Part shown: piece by piece, positions 1 to 7,050 of the stretch
Layout: every line of letters begins with the position of its first letter
Position numbering within the stretch: the first letter of the stretch is position 1
Origin: Candidatus Brevefilum sp.
GTDB taxonomy: Bacteria > Chloroflexota > Anaerolineae > Anaerolineales > Anaerolineaceae
Direction: 5' to 3'
Assembly (NCBI GenBank): GCA_029210815.1
Contig: JARGGB010000021.1
Coordinates: forward strand, 1 to 45,267
Length of the DNA: 45,267 nucleotides
The notes under the pieces: generated by a model
What the model saw: only the letters and a program-made list of their open reading frames with translations
Told to the model about the DNA's origin: nothing
Database searches by the model: none
Made by a program: the position numbers and the translations under genes

Positions 1-249
1 GACGACATGTACGACGATGATGATGACGACATGTACGACGATGATGATGACGACATGGGCGACGATGATGATGACGACATGGGCGACGACGATGATAACG
101 ACGACATAGGCGGCGATGATGACGACATGTACGACGATGATGATGACGACATGTACGACGATGATGACGACATGGGCGACGACGATGACGACATGGGCGA
201 CGACGATGATTACGACGACATAGGCGGCGATGATGACGATGATGATTGA
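1..249 (+). CDS. Asp-rich C-terminal tail of a protein truncated by the window edge
   Basis: The frame is open from base 1 and stops with TGA at 247-249. The visible part is almost only Asp, in blocks of four to six, punctuated by Met-Tyr, Met-Gly and Ile-Gly-Gly. An ATG at position 7 exists, but it lies inside the repeat and has no ribosome binding site, so I read this as the end of a gene that begins to the left of the window. The tail would be extremely acidic and probably disordered; such tails can bind cations or basic partners, but nothing here shows which. The function of the whole protein cannot be told from this fragment. Confidence 0.6.
   Translation, partial: DDMYDDDDDDMYDDDDDDMGDDDDDDMGDDDDNDDIGGDDDDMYDDDDDDMYDDDDDMGDDDDDMGDDDDYDDIGGDDDDDD
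7..246 (+). repeat. Two tandem 120-bp units encoding Asp-rich repeats
   Basis: The tail is built of two 40-codon units, 7-126 and 127-246. Each has the order MY-block, MY-block, MG-block, MG-block, IGG-block. Unit 1 has N and unit 2 has Y at the same place before the IGG block, and the Asp blocks differ by one residue here and there. The GAC/GAT pattern is largely kept between units, so the duplication looks recent or maintained by slippage or recombination. Confidence 0.85.
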
Positions 250-301
250 TCACAAAGTCTTCAGCGTTTATAATAGTTAAAGTCTGAAGTAAAGCAAATC
301 C

Positions 302-335
302 AAAAAAAGGGCCCATCTAAAAGGTGGGCTTTTTT
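302..335. terminator. Bidirectional intrinsic terminator
   Basis: The stem GCCCATCT (311-318) pairs with AGGTGGGC (322-329) across a 3-nt loop, with one G-T pair. It is flanked by an A-run (302-308) and a T-run (330-335), so it can end the Asp-rich gene on plus and the sucCD transcript on minus. Confidence 0.85.
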
Positions 336-376
336 GTTGCTTGATCTCTATTTGTTGTGTGAAATTAAATGCCTGC

Positions 377-1246
377 TTATAATTTTTTGATTAATTCAGG
401 GATTTCTTCAGGATAATGGGCAACTTGAATGCCTGCATTTTTCAATGCATTGATTTTTGATTCTGCTGTGCCAACGCCGCCTTCGATGATTGCCCCAGCG
501 TGCCCCATGCGTTTATTCGGAGGTGCTGCCAGACCGGCTATAAAACCAATCACTGGCTTTGTCATGTGGTTAGCAACATAAACTGCTGCCTTTTCTTCCT
601 CCAAACCCCCAATTTCGCCAATCATCACGACCACATCCGTTTGTGAATCGCCCTCAAAGTGTGAAAGGATGTCAATAAAATCGGTGCCAACGATAGGGTC
701 TCCGCCGATTCCTACACAGGTGCTCGTTCCAATGTCCGCTTGTTTGAGGGCGTAAACGACTTCATAGGTGAGTGTGCCAGAACGCGATACAACACCCACG
801 TTTCCTGGTTTGGTGATGTTTCCGGGAATGATGCCGACCTTTGTAAATGGTGGTGAGATGATGCCAGGCGAGTTTGGTCCGATTAATCGGATGTCTTTGT
901 GACTGATAGCACGCTTGATCTGAAGCATTTCTTTAACCGGGATACCTTCAGTTATACACACGATCAATTTAATCCCAGCATCTGCAGCCTCAAGGATAGC
1001 ATCCCCTGCAAAACGGGCAGGCACAAAAATGATGCTGGCATTAGCACCTGTGAATTCTGCTGCCGTTTGAACAGAATCGAAAACTGGGATCTTTCCGTTT
1101 AACACCCATTCGCCGCCTTTTCCAGGTGTAACGCCAGCGACGATGTTGGTACCGTATTTGAGCATTTGAACGGAGTGAAAGCCACCCTCGTGACCCGTAA
1201 TCCCCTGAACAAGCAGCCTTGTTTCCGTGTTAACTAAAATGCTCAT
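377..1246 (-). CDS. sucD: Succinyl-CoA synthetase (succinate-CoA ligase) alpha subunit
   Basis: This is the alpha subunit of the NDP-forming succinate-CoA ligase, which interconverts succinyl-CoA and succinate with substrate-level phosphorylation in the TCA cycle. At 289 residues it has the usual full length. The CoA-binding Rossmann part is N-terminal ([12 protein letters not shown] near residue 13). The ligase part carries SRSGTLTYE (about 154-162), GIGGDP (about 179) and the phospho-His loop GHAGAII with His249. The usual Cys of the IGPNCPG motif is Ser here (Ser126). The start overlaps the sucC stop by 4 bp (ATGA), so the two subunits are translationally coupled. The family is certain; ADP versus GDP preference cannot be read. 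Confidence 0.97.
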   Translation of the reverse strand: MSILVNTETRLLVQGITGHEGGFHSVQMLKYGTNIVAGVTPGKGGEWVLNGKIPVFDSVQTAAEFTGANASIIFVPARFAGDAILEAADAGIKLIVCITEGIPVKEMLQIKRAISHKDIRLIGPNSPGIISPPFTKVGIIPGNITKPGNVGVVSRSGTLTYEVVYALKQADIGTSTCVGIGGDPIVGTDFIDILSHFEGDSQTDVVVMIGEIGGLEEEKAAVYVANHMTKPVIGFIAGLAAPPNKRMGHAGAIIEGGVGTAESKINALKNAGIQVAHYPEEIPELIKKL

Positions 1247-2385
1247 GGTGCGTACTCCAGGGATTTTTGAACAGCTTTTCCTGCTGCTTCCTGTAAAGTA
1301 TCTGCTGTCTCAAGGTTTGCACTTGCCAATATCTCCCGACCTTCTTTTTCGTTGGTGCCGACCAGGCGAATGATGAAAGGTATATCTGTTTTAATCTGAT
1401 CGAGGATTTTCTTTATTCCAATCGCTACCTCGTCACAGCGAGTGATACCGCCGAAGATGTTAACCAGAACTGTTTTAACCTGGGGGTCCTGAAGAATAAT
1501 TCTTAACGCAGCTGCAACCTTTTCAGCACTGGCACCGCCCCCAATGTCAAGGAAATTCGCGGGCTGACCGCCGTTGTGTTGAATAATATCCATGGTAGCC
1601 ATTGCCAGTCCTGCGCCGTTGACAAGGCAGCCAATATCGCCAGAAAGTTTGATGTATTCCAGGCAGAATTTTTGTGCTTCAATTTCTTCCGGTGCTTCTG
1701 CAGAGAAATCCCGTTTCTCAACCAGGTCAGGGTGGCGAAAAAGGGCATTATCGTCGATGATCATTTTCCCATCAAGCGCGATCAAACGCCCATCTGCTGT
1801 GATCACAAGGGGATTGATCTCTGCAAGGGTGGCATCCAATTCCTGGTAGGACTGATACAGGCCTTTTGTGATGCTGATGAATGATCGCCAAAGCGGCCTT
1901 GGTAATTCTATTTCTGCAGCCAGATTGCGTGCCTGGTAATCTTTTAAGCCTAATAAGGGGTCAACATAAACCCTGGCAATTTTTTCTGGAGATGTCCTTG
2001 CCACCTCTTCAACATCGACGCCGCCTTCTCCGCTGGCGATCAGGAGGGTCGATCCAGAATCTCGATCGATTGTCATACCGATATAAATTTCTTGCTGTAT
2101 GTTGACGGCTTCTTCAACCAGCAAACGCCTGACAGGGATCTCTTTTATTTTACTGCCAAGGATTTTTGAGGCTTCATCACTGGCTTCACCTGGCGATTTA
2201 ACTAAACGGATTCCCCCAGCTTTTCCCCTGCCGCCTACAAGCACCTGGGCTTTTAATACGACTGGTCGATTTAATTCTTCAGCTATTAATTTTGCATCTT
2301 CTGGTGAGGAAGCTAATCGCCCCCGGGGTACAGGAATTTGATGGTTGGCAAAAATTTCTTTGGATTGGTACTCGTGAAGTCTCAT
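1243..2385 (-). CDS. sucC: Succinyl-CoA synthetase beta subunit
   Basis: This is the nucleotide- and succinate-binding beta subunit of succinate-CoA ligase. Its 380 residues form an N-terminal ATP-grasp domain (starts [12 protein letters not shown], with the glycine-rich [11 protein letters not shown] near 48) and a C-terminal flavodoxin-like ligase domain ([23 protein letters not shown]). It is first in the sucCD operon, 4-bp overlapping with sucD. No Shine-Dalgarno sequence is visible before the ATG, in contrast to most genes here. A TGGTATAAT promoter element lies about 35 bp upstream. Assignment to succinate rather than malate-CoA ligase is by overall similarity and is the default reading. 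Confidence 0.96.
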   Translation of the reverse strand: MRLHEYQSKEIFANHQIPVPRGRLASSPEDAKLIAEELNRPVVLKAQVLVGGRGKAGGIRLVKSPGEASDEASKILGSKIKEIPVRRLLVEEAVNIQQEIYIGMTIDRDSGSTLLIASGEGGVDVEEVARTSPEKIARVYVDPLLGLKDYQARNLAAEIELPRPLWRSFISITKGLYQSYQELDATLAEINPLVITADGRLIALDGKMIIDDNALFRHPDLVEKRDFSAEAPEEIEAQKFCLEYIKLSGDIGCLVNGAGLAMATMDIIQHNGGQPANFLDIGGGASAEKVAAALRIILQDPQVKTVLVNIFGGITRCDEVAIGIKKILDQIKTDIPFIIRLVGTNEKEGREILASANLETADTLQEAAGKAVQKSLEYAP

Positions 2386-2418
2386 AGAATTTTTATGTTG
2401 TTAATAGAATGTTAAAGC

Positions 2419-2427
2419 ATTATACCA
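2419..2427 (-). promoter_or_regulatory. Extended -10 promoter of sucCD
   Basis: On the minus strand the sequence reads TGGTATAAT, a perfect extended -10 element, placing the transcription start about 25-30 nt before the sucC ATG. No convincing -35 hexamer is seen 16-18 bp upstream, as expected for extended -10 promoters. Confidence 0.6.
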
Positions 2428-2469
2428 TGTGGTCGTTATGGGAGCAGGTTTGTGATAGTTTATTCATAG

Positions 2470-2504
2470 AAAAAGGATGCCGAAGTTATAACTTCGGCAT
2501 CCTT
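2470..2504 (-). terminator. Intrinsic terminator of the SPFH-HTH gene
   Basis: A perfect 16-bp inverted repeat (2473-2488 with 2489-2504, GGATGCCGAAGTTA core) is followed on the minus strand by a T-run with one interruption (complement of 2470-2474). It lies 27 bp past the stop of the SPFH gene and before the sucCD promoter, so it insulates the two units. Confidence 0.85.
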
Positions 2505-2530
2505 CTGTTAGCATTGTTGTTAAGAAGATA

Positions 2531-3577
2531 TTAGCCCTTGAGGAAGTCCTGTAAGGATTCCTTGCTGATGCGATAAGCACTGCCAATTTTACGTGCTTTC
2601 AAATCGCCTGCTTCAATGACTGCCACCACATCCTCGGCCGCAACTTTTAGATATTGTGCAGCTTCGGCAGGGGTCATGACATCAGGCATTGCACCTGCAG
2701 CAGCACCAGCTGGGACACCAGCGCTATCCTGCTGGTCTCGGTTTCGAAGTGCAGAGCTGAGCGCGTCCCCAATACCCATTCCGGCGCCAATGCCTGCTGT
2801 TAAGCCAGCACCGCCAGAAGGATTTTGAGCAGCATCTCGCATGGCATCTGCAGCCTGGAGCTGGGTGTAAGTTTGCATATCCAGCATACCCATTGCCCGC
2901 AGTTCCTCAGCAGATTTATCGGAGGGTTTCAGGTTTCCGATGTAGAAGGATTTAAGCTGCAAACCTATTGCCAGAAAATCATCCTGGGTTTTTGCGCGAA
3001 CACCAGCAGATAATTCATCCGTCAGGCCAATCAATTCGAGGACATTGCTCTTGGCTGTTGTTTCGCCCAGAAGGTCCTGTAATTTGGAGAGCAGCATGGT
3101 GCGCAAACGGTTTTCGATATCACTTGTGCGATAGTAACCCTGGGCACCCACAATCTGATTGACAAATTGCTGTGGGTCGCTCACCTGGAAGCTGTAAGTT
3201 CCAAAGCCTTGCAATAAGGCTACGCCCAGACCAACGCCAGGATTTCTGACAATGATAGGTTGGGGGGTGCCCCATTTGCGGTCGGCAAATTCTTTCATGG
3301 AGACATAGAAAACTTCAGCGGTAAAAGGTGTTCGGTTGCCAAAGGCTTTGCCAATCAAGTCGGTCAACAAGGGGATGTTTGCGGTCGTAATCGTGTGTCG
3401 ACCTGGACCAAGGACATCTAAAGCTCGACCATCTCGCATAAAGACAACATTTTGTGATTCACGGACGATGACCTGTGACCCAATCCGCAAGTCGGCAACG
3501 CCTGTTTCCGGAAAACGATGTACAATCTCGTCCTTCATCTCTTTTGGATATTCAACGACATCAAAAATTCTAGCCAT
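2531..3577 (-). CDS. SPFH-domain protein fused to an excisionase/MerR-type HTH domain
   Basis: Residues about 1-225 resemble the YdjI-type SPFH (stomatin/prohibitin/flotillin-like) family, once labelled virion core protein. Visible marks are an N-terminal MARIFDVVEYP, the stretch VIVRESQNVVFMRDGRA and the block VRNPGVGLGVALLQGFGTYSF. A middle Gly/Ala/Met-rich linker follows (about 255-300, GGAGLTAGIGAGMGIGDAL). The last 48 residues (from MTPAEAAQYLKV, about 301-348) look like a helix-turn-helix of the excisionase (HTH_17) type. YdjI relatives are linked in Bacillus to PspA-type membrane stress modules, usually with a zinc ribbon; the HTH here is unusual. The gene sits 53 bp after the 175-residue ORF and probably shares its transcript. 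Function is inferred only. Confidence 0.75.
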   Translation of the reverse strand: MARIFDVVEYPKEMKDEIVHRFPETGVADLRIGSQVIVRESQNVVFMRDGRALDVLGPGRHTITTANIPLLTDLIGKAFGNRTPFTAEVFYVSMKEFADRKWGTPQPIIVRNPGVGLGVALLQGFGTYSFQVSDPQQFVNQIVGAQGYYRTSDIENRLRTMLLSKLQDLLGETTAKSNVLELIGLTDELSAGVRAKTQDDFLAIGLQLKSFYIGNLKPSDKSAEELRAMGMLDMQTYTQLQAADAMRDAAQNPSGGAGLTAGIGAGMGIGDALSSALRNRDQQDSAGVPAGAAAGAMPDVMTPAEAAQYLKVAAEDVVAVIEAGDLKARKIGSAYRISKESLQDFLKG

Positions 3578-3630
3578 ATTAATTCACTCCAATTCTTATT
3601 CTAATTTTTAATCATATCTAGTAATTATAC

Positions 3631-4158
3631 TTATGCTTCGGTTGTAATACCTTGCATAACTTCCGAACGCTTGTTGAAAGCATCAACACATTGTTGGCTA
3701 ACTGTCCTCAGATGTCTGAGGGCAGCATCCAGGCCTTCAGTACCAATGGAGGTCTCAACGTTGTCGACAGCTGAAGCCACCTCGTCTGAAAGGGCTAAAA
3801 GGGCATAATCATATTGATAGACCTGGTCAAGTTCATCTTGTTTGATCTTGATGGCATCAAAAATTCCGGCATAACCGTAGGATGCAGTTTTGACACGATC
3901 AATGAATTGCCTGAGCTTCAACGCACTGGCTTCAAGGTCGTCAATGTATTGAAGTTCGCCCTGGCTTATGAGATCTCTTTGCAGGCTGGAAACCCGTTGA
4001 TAGTGGACCTCAAATTCATCAGCTATCTTCTCTCTTAAGATTTTATCAGAAAGACGTCGATCTCCTCTTTCGATGTAGCCTTTGAATCCCGGGATCTTCG
4101 CTAAGATTTTTTTGAAAAAATCCTGATCACCGGTCACTTTTTCTAATATATCACTCAT
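3631..4158 (-). CDS. Conserved hypothetical helical protein, partner of the SPFH protein
   Basis: This 175-residue protein is soluble, charged and predicted helical, with no signal peptide or membrane segment. The N-terminus (residues 1-35) holds a Phe/Gly-rich stretch (KIPGFKGYIERGDRR); the rest has heptad-like Leu/Ile spacing (EFEVHYQRVSSLQRDLI, LEASALKLRQFIDRVK) suggesting a helical bundle or coiled coil. I do not recognise the family. A good ribosome binding site, GGAGG, lies 5 nt before the ATG. Its place directly upstream of the SPFH gene on the same strand suggests a joint function at the membrane or in stress response, by analogy with PspA-like helical proteins that accompany SPFH proteins, but no sequence motif proves this. 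Confidence 0.7.
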   Translation of the reverse strand: MSDILEKVTGDQDFFKKILAKIPGFKGYIERGDRRLSDKILREKIADEFEVHYQRVSSLQRDLISQGELQYIDDLEASALKLRQFIDRVKTASYGYAGIFDAIKIKQDELDQVYQYDYALLALSDEVASAVDNVETSIGTEGLDAALRHLRTVSQQCVDAFNKRSEVMQGITTEA

Positions 4159-4350
4159 GGTTCCTCCATATATAGTTTAATAGGACTAATTTAGGGTTTT
4201 TTCCCTGATTTACTTTCAATATAATTATATAAAATACAAAATAGATAAGCAATAGAAAATATAAGGGATTTTCGCTCTTTTATCCTATATCTATTATAAA
4301 GTATCTTTGAGATAGTATATAATTGGATTAAATTATCAGAAGGAGGACCT

Positions 4351-4500
4351 ATGGCAAAATTCCCTGATGAGCGGGGGCAAGGATGGATTGAGTGGATTTT
4401 AATCTTCATTTTGGCAATAATGGTCTTAATCACATCTTATTTATTGTTGAAACCTGCATTGTCAGTCATGGTTCGAAATTTTTTTCAGTCACTTCAATAA
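4351..4500 (+). CDS. Small Flp-like pilin or single-pass membrane peptide (49 aa)
   Basis: A 49-codon ORF starts with ATG at 4351 behind a near-perfect AGGAGG (4341-4346) and ends TAA at 4500. The product begins MAKFPDERGQGWIEW and continues as a hydrophobic helix (ILIFILAIMVLITSYLLL) and a short C-terminal tail ending FFQSLQ. The pattern Gly, then Glu five residues on, then a hydrophobic helix matches the processing site of Flp/TadE-class prepilins (compare the GQGLVEYALIL type seen in many Chloroflexota). Cleavage would fall between Gly9 and Gln10. No tad pilus genes are visible in the window, so it is either an orphan pilin or just a small membrane peptide. comF follows 22 bp downstream and may be co-transcribed. 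Confidence 0.6.
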   Translation: MAKFPDERGQGWIEWILIFILAIMVLITSYLLLKPALSVMVRNFFQSLQ

Positions 4501-4522
4501 ATAAATATTCAGGTGATAACCA

Positions 4523-5254
4523 GTGCTAAAAAATCAAATTGCAACAAGGCTTTTTAAGGGTTTTTGGTCTGCTCTTGATTGGGTATACCCACCTTCGTGT
4601 GCTGTTTGCGGGAAGCCTGGTTATGCTTTATGTTTGAACTGCAGTAATGAAATTCTTTTTATTTCAGGAAAAGTCTGCGCTCTTTGCGGTGTGCCAATTC
4701 ACGCAAATCGAAATATTTGCCAGGAATGCTGCGAGCATCGGACTGCCTATGACGGCATGCGTAATGTCGCCTTTTATGGTGGGGTTATTAGAGAGTGCGT
4801 TCACGCGTTGAAATATCAGAATAACCAGAGCCTTGGGAGGATTTTTTCAGAGTTAATGCTTCCGATTGTTTTGAATGCAGAATGGCATGTCGATATTGTG
4901 ATACCCGTGCCTTTGAGCCGGGAGCGTTACAAAGCGCGTGGATACAACCAGGCGGCAGCAATTGCGCGGCCCCTGGCTTTAGGACTGGAAAAACCTTTTG
5001 TACCCTTTGGGTTGGCGCAAATTCGTGACACGAAGTCGCAGGTTGGCCTTTCAGGTGAACAGCGGCGTCAAAATGTGGTTGGTGCGTTTAAAGCAATTCA
5101 AGAACTTGTGAATGAAAAAAATATTCTGCTGGTTGATGATGTAATGACAACGGGTTCAACAATGGAATCATGCGCAAAGTCATTAAAGGATGCTGGCTCA
5201 AGAAAGGTCTACTGCATCACTATTGCCCGGTTTTTAAGGCTAAATGATGGATGA
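4523..5254 (+). CDS. comF: ComF family phosphoribosyltransferase-like protein
   Basis: ComF proteins are linked to DNA uptake/competence and recombination; the biochemical role is not settled. The 243-residue product has an N-terminal double zinc ribbon (Cys26, 29, 37, 40 and Cys52, 55, 66, 69) and a C-terminal type I phosphoribosyltransferase fold with the PRPP-binding loop LLVDDVMTTGSTM (about 202-214). The motif SRERYKARGYNQA (about 132-144) is typical. The start is GTG at 4523, with AGGTGAT a few bases upstream. It follows the small pilin-like gene closely, which would fit a competence or pilus theme, though this is only suggestive. Confidence 0.9.
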   Translation: MLKNQIATRLFKGFWSALDWVYPPSCAVCGKPGYALCLNCSNEILFISGKVCALCGVPIHANRNICQECCEHRTAYDGMRNVAFYGGVIRECVHALKYQNNQSLGRIFSELMLPIVLNAEWHVDIVIPVPLSRERYKARGYNQAAAIARPLALGLEKPFVPFGLAQIRDTKSQVGLSGEQRRQNVVGAFKAIQELVNEKNILLVDDVMTTGSTMESCAKSLKDAGSRKVYCITIARFLRLNDG

Positions 5255-5273
5255 TGTGGACTCTCGTTTCAAG

Positions 5274-5279
5274 TATAAT
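5274..5279 (+). promoter_or_regulatory. Putative -10 element for hpf
   Basis: A perfect TATAAT lies 33 bp before the hpf ATG, just past the comF stop. The -35 region falls in the comF end and is weak. A separate transcript would suit a ribosome hibernation factor. Confidence 0.4.
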
Positions 5280-5311
5280 TTGATTATCAAAATATTAAAT
5301 GGAGGCAAAAA

Positions 5312-5884
5312 ATGACTGTCAAAATCGATATCTTTACCAAAAACCTCGAGTTAAGTGATCGTCTGAATGATTATGTTGTCACAAAAGTAGAAAAACTTGA
5401 AAAATTTCTAGACGAAGTAGATGAGTGTCGGGTAGATCTTTCGTATATTAAGACAGCAAGAAATGCCAATGATCGGCATGTTGCACAGTTAACCTTGCGG
5501 GGAAAGGGCTTTATTCTGCGATCAGAGGAGCGCTCTGACAGTATGTTCTCTGCTGTTGATGCGGCATTGGATAAAATGCGACGCCAGATAAGGCGGTATA
5601 AAGGCAAGCGTGCCCGTGGTCGGGGAGATGGACAGACTATCGCCGAAGCCATCGATATGGGTTACCAGGAGGAAATAGAGGCAGAAACAGAAGAAAGCCC
5701 GGTGATTGCCCGGCGAAAACGCTTCATGCTGGTGCCTATGGATGAGCTGGAAGCCGTTGAACAAATGAAATTGCTCGGTCACGAAGACTTTTTCGTCTTT
5801 TATAATGCCAATTCAAGCGAATTTAATGTTTTATACAAACGCCGGGATGGCTCTTACGGGATCATCATCCCTGAAATTGGGTAA
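5312..5884 (+). CDS. hpf: Long-form ribosome hibernation promoting factor
   Basis: This factor binds idle ribosomes and, in its long form, dimerises 70S into 100S particles in stationary phase. The 190-residue length and two-domain layout identify the long form: an N-terminal S30AE/RaiA domain (about 1-105, starting MTVKIDIFTKNLELSDRL, with a basic patch MRRQIRRYKGKRARGRG near 90-107), an acidic linker (about 118-127), and a C-terminal dimerisation domain (about 133-190, RRKRFMLVPMDELEAVEQM ... FFVFYNANS). GGAGG is well placed 6 nt before the ATG. It stands between comF and folE with its own strong terminator, so it is probably a single-gene unit or the end of the comF transcript. Confidence 0.95.
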   Translation: MTVKIDIFTKNLELSDRLNDYVVTKVEKLEKFLDEVDECRVDLSYIKTARNANDRHVAQLTLRGKGFILRSEERSDSMFSAVDAALDKMRRQIRRYKGKRARGRGDGQTIAEAIDMGYQEEIEAETEESPVIARRKRFMLVPMDELEAVEQMKLLGHEDFFVFYNANSSEFNVLYKRRDGSYGIIIPEIG

Positions 5885-5898
5885 GTTTATAAGTTCGG

Positions 5899-5943
5899 AA
5901 ACGGCTTGTACAGGGTATGCCGTACAAGCCGTTTTATTTTTTT
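5899..5943 (+). terminator. Intrinsic terminator of hpf
   Basis: AAACGGCTTGTAC (5899-5911) pairs perfectly with GTACAAGCCGTTT (5922-5934) around a 10-nt loop and runs into a T-rich tract to 5943. Confidence 0.92.
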
Positions 5944-6000
5944 CGGGAATTCTGGTTAAATGTATCATGAAATTAATTATTAAAAATTTGGAGGTTTATG

Positions 6001-6639
6001 ATGGTTGATGATTGCTACGATCCTTTGGCGCAAGCAGCTGATTTATTTTGTAAAGAAGATATGGATTTAGATACGATTGAATCCTCAATAGGGAAGATTC
6101 TTGAGGCAATTGGCGAGGACAAGGATCGTGAGGGTTTGCTTAGAACACCCCACAGGGTAGCGAAGAGTTATGCTGAACTTCTGGCTGGGTACCGGATGGA
6201 TCCAAAGGCATTGATCAACAATGCAGTATTCGACGTTGCTTATGATGCAATGGTGATTGTAAGGGATATCGAATTTAGCAGCATGTGCGAACACCACATG
6301 CTCCCTTTCATTGGTAGGGCGCATGTAGCGTATATCCCTTCTGATAAAGTTATTGGTCTTTCAAAGATTCCCAGAATTGTTGATTTGTTTTCAAAGCGTT
6401 TGCAGGTGCAAGAGCGCATGACAACTCAAATTGCCGAATTTATAAACGTGGTGCTGCAACCGCAAGGGGTGGCTGTAGTTGTAGAAGGTCTGCATATGTG
6501 CATGATGCTGCGTGGCGTCAAAAAACAAGATGCGCGTATGACGACTTCAGCCATGCTGGGAGCATTTCGTGATGATTACAGCACAAGGATGGAATTCCTT
6601 GATAATATTTCACGAGGTGCAAATAGCTTGCATATTTAA
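6001..6639 (+). CDS. folE: GTP cyclohydrolase I
   Basis: FolE converts GTP to 7,8-dihydroneopterin triphosphate, the first step of folate synthesis. The protein has the classic RTPHR motif (about 50-54) and the zinc ligands Cys97, His100 (in the CEHH motif) and Cys168 (in HMCMM), numbered from the first of two adjacent Met codons. The length of about 212 residues is normal. Two ATGs occur in a row at 5998 and 6001; the Shine-Dalgarno GGAGG at 5990-5994 is only 3 nt from the first and 6 nt from the second, so I chose the second. The gene is convergent with folB, their stop codons lying 2 bp apart. Together with folB and folK nearby it makes a folate locus. Confidence 0.97.
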   Translation: MVDDCYDPLAQAADLFCKEDMDLDTIESSIGKILEAIGEDKDREGLLRTPHRVAKSYAELLAGYRMDPKALINNAVFDVAYDAMVIVRDIEFSSMCEHHMLPFIGRAHVAYIPSDKVIGLSKIPRIVDLFSKRLQVQERMTTQIAEFINVVLQPQGVAVVVEGLHMCMMLRGVKKQDARMTTSAMLGAFRDDYSTRMEFLDNISRGANSLHI

Positions 6640-6641
6640 AC

Positions 6642-6992
6642 CTATTTTGACCGTTTGATCTCCACACCAACGGAATCAGCTTGTGGAACAGCGTTTGGTT
6701 TTTCGATTTTTAGCCAGACGCTGTTAATTTTCTTATTCTCGAGAATTCTGTCAGCAAGGGCAGTGATCAGGGCTTCGATGGTCCCATAATTGCTGTCATC
6801 AATAAAGTGAATGATGTCGTCGGACAGCCCAGAGTAATCAATAGTTTTATTGACGTCATCGCCTTTTGCCGCCTCTTTGATATCTGTTTTTATTTCGACG
6901 CTGACACGAATCTCTTGCTTTTTACGTTGTTCGTGGGGATGTATGCCAAGGATACCGAATACTTTGAGGTTTTGAATGAATATTTTGTCCAT
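6642..6992 (-). CDS. folB: Dihydroneopterin aldolase
   Basis: FolB cleaves 7,8-dihydroneopterin to 6-hydroxymethyl-7,8-dihydropterin and glycolaldehyde in folate synthesis. The 116-residue product has the family start (DKIFIQNLKVFGILGIHPHEQ), including the usual Gly-x-His-Pro-x-Glu segment, a central TIDYSGLSDDI, the NYGTIEALITALADRIL helix with the conserved Glu, and an end with a VWLKIEKPNAVP strand that includes the Lys-Pro motif. It is tail to tail with folE and head to head with the glycosyltransferase, its own start lying under the putative -35 region of that gene. An AAGAAGG ribosome binding site precedes the ATG. Confidence 0.93.
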   Translation of the reverse strand: MDKIFIQNLKVFGILGIHPHEQRKKQEIRVSVEIKTDIKEAAKGDDVNKTIDYSGLSDDIIHFIDDSNYGTIEALITALADRILENKKINSVWLKIEKPNAVPQADSVGVEIKRSK

Positions 6993-7015
6993 TTTAACCT
7001 TCTTTCCAATATAAT
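6985..7015 (+). promoter_or_regulatory. Putative promoter of the glycosyltransferase gene
   Basis: TTGTCC (6985-6990) and a perfect TATAAT (7010-7015) are separated by 19 bp, slightly long. The predicted start lies about 30 nt before the ATG. The element overlaps the folB start on the other strand, so the two divergent genes may interfere. Confidence 0.4.
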
Positions 7016-7050
7016 TGAATTAAGAAAACAAGGATTGTAGTAGAGGTTGT

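Noticed and set aside
7-246. CRISPR array
   Set aside because: The repeats are short, contiguous, without unique spacers, and keep one reading frame.
7-249. Free-standing 80-residue Asp-rich gene starting at position 7
   Set aside because: The frame is open to the window edge, there is no ribosome binding site, and the Met codons are part of the repeat.
4191-4433. Minus-strand ORF of 80 codons across the small pilin-like gene
   Set aside because: No ribosome binding site, low-complexity AT-rich composition, and it overlaps the better-supported plus-strand ORF with AGGAGG.
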